From positions 1 through 31,599 of the forward strand of contig JBKJQB010000132.1 of the NCBI GenBank assembly GCA_046594105.1: 31,599 bases of DNA, given 5' to 3'. The position numbers were made by a program, and so were the translations under genes. Below, in pieces: positions 31,504 through 31,599 of this stretch; the first letter of the stretch is position 1; the number at the start of each line of letters is the position of its first letter. The notes beneath the pieces are model-generated. The model searched no databases and was not told where the DNA came from. It saw nothing but the letters and a program-made list of their open reading frames with translations. The DNA comes from JBDSGC01 sp046594105 (GTDB lineage: Bacteria; Acidobacteriota; Thermoanaerobaculia; Gp7-AA8).

Positions 31504-31599
31504 ATGAAGCTGATCGAATGCGTTCCGAACATTTCTGAAGGACGTCGCGCGGAGGTTTACGACGCGGTGGCTGCGGCCGCTGCGTCCGTATCCGGAGTG
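31504..31599 (+). CDS. ftcD: Glutamate formimidoyltransferase, N-terminal fragment
   Basis: Only the first 32 codons are inside the window. They read MKLIECVPNISEGRRAEVYD and continue to ASVSGV, the highly conserved N-terminus of formimidoyltransferase, which moves the formimino group from formiminoglutamate to tetrahydrofolate in histidine breakdown. Whether the cyclodeaminase domain is fused cannot be seen. The neighbouring pteridine-reductase-like gene gives a loose folate link. Confidence 0.85.
   Translation, partial: MKLIECVPNISEGRRAEVYDAVAAAAASVSGV

Overview
The window is GC-rich, gene-dense bacterial chromosome. No rRNA, tRNA, CRISPR array or intact transposase gene was recognised. 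An Oar-like TonB-dependent receptor with a carboxypeptidase-regulatory N-terminal domain, several signal-peptide proteins of unknown family and the mix of housekeeping genes suggest a Gram-negative member of Acidobacteriota or a relative. That placement is inference from gene content; no marker gene was tested.

Layout. 1-1390: a secreted protein gene on the minus strand whose distal part forms a long inverted repeat with a diverged plus-strand copy at the window edge. 1488-2776: SAM methyltransferase overlapping a truncated crotonase-like gene. 2915-4678: large subunit of a B12-dependent acyl-CoA mutase. 4842-5957: exported protein with a CuA-like cupredoxin tail. 6119-8349: thrB-thrC. 8398-9294 (minus): Lys/Ala-rich basic protein and a fasciclin lipoprotein. 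9469-11109 (minus): adenosine deaminase-like enzyme, divergent from an XRE regulator. 11805-14021: GAF-PAS-GAF histidine kinase, convergent with a kynureninase-like PLP enzyme. 15478-19039: TonB-dependent receptor and MOSC protein. 19074-21636: SDR and, divergently, a processive GT2 synthase. 21795-23172: small membrane protein, cold-shock protein, endonuclease III. 23545-24237 (minus): pirin. 24365-27059: zinc-ribbon protein, GT4 glycosyltransferase and polyprenyl glycosylphosphotransferase in one overlapping operon, an exopolysaccharide initiation module. 27408-31305: DUF4410-like protein, hemL, ftsX and a pteridine-reductase-like SDR. 31504 to the end: start of glutamate formimidoyltransferase.

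Three patterns cut across the genes. First, a 74-bp repeat with 11-bp terminal inverted repeats occurs as six copies at five loci. Every locus abuts a stop codon in the same orientation relative to the gene, and all four genes ending in CTAG carry it while no TGA-ending gene does. Second, eight genes lack a Shine-Dalgarno sequence but have a -10-like hexamer 6-10 nt before the start codon, pointing to leaderless mRNAs, while about ten others have a clear Shine-Dalgarno. Third, the two arms of the left-edge inverted repeat differ at 10 of 130 positions, and nine of these are silent in the coding frame, so they look like two selected gene copies rather than an assembly fold-back.
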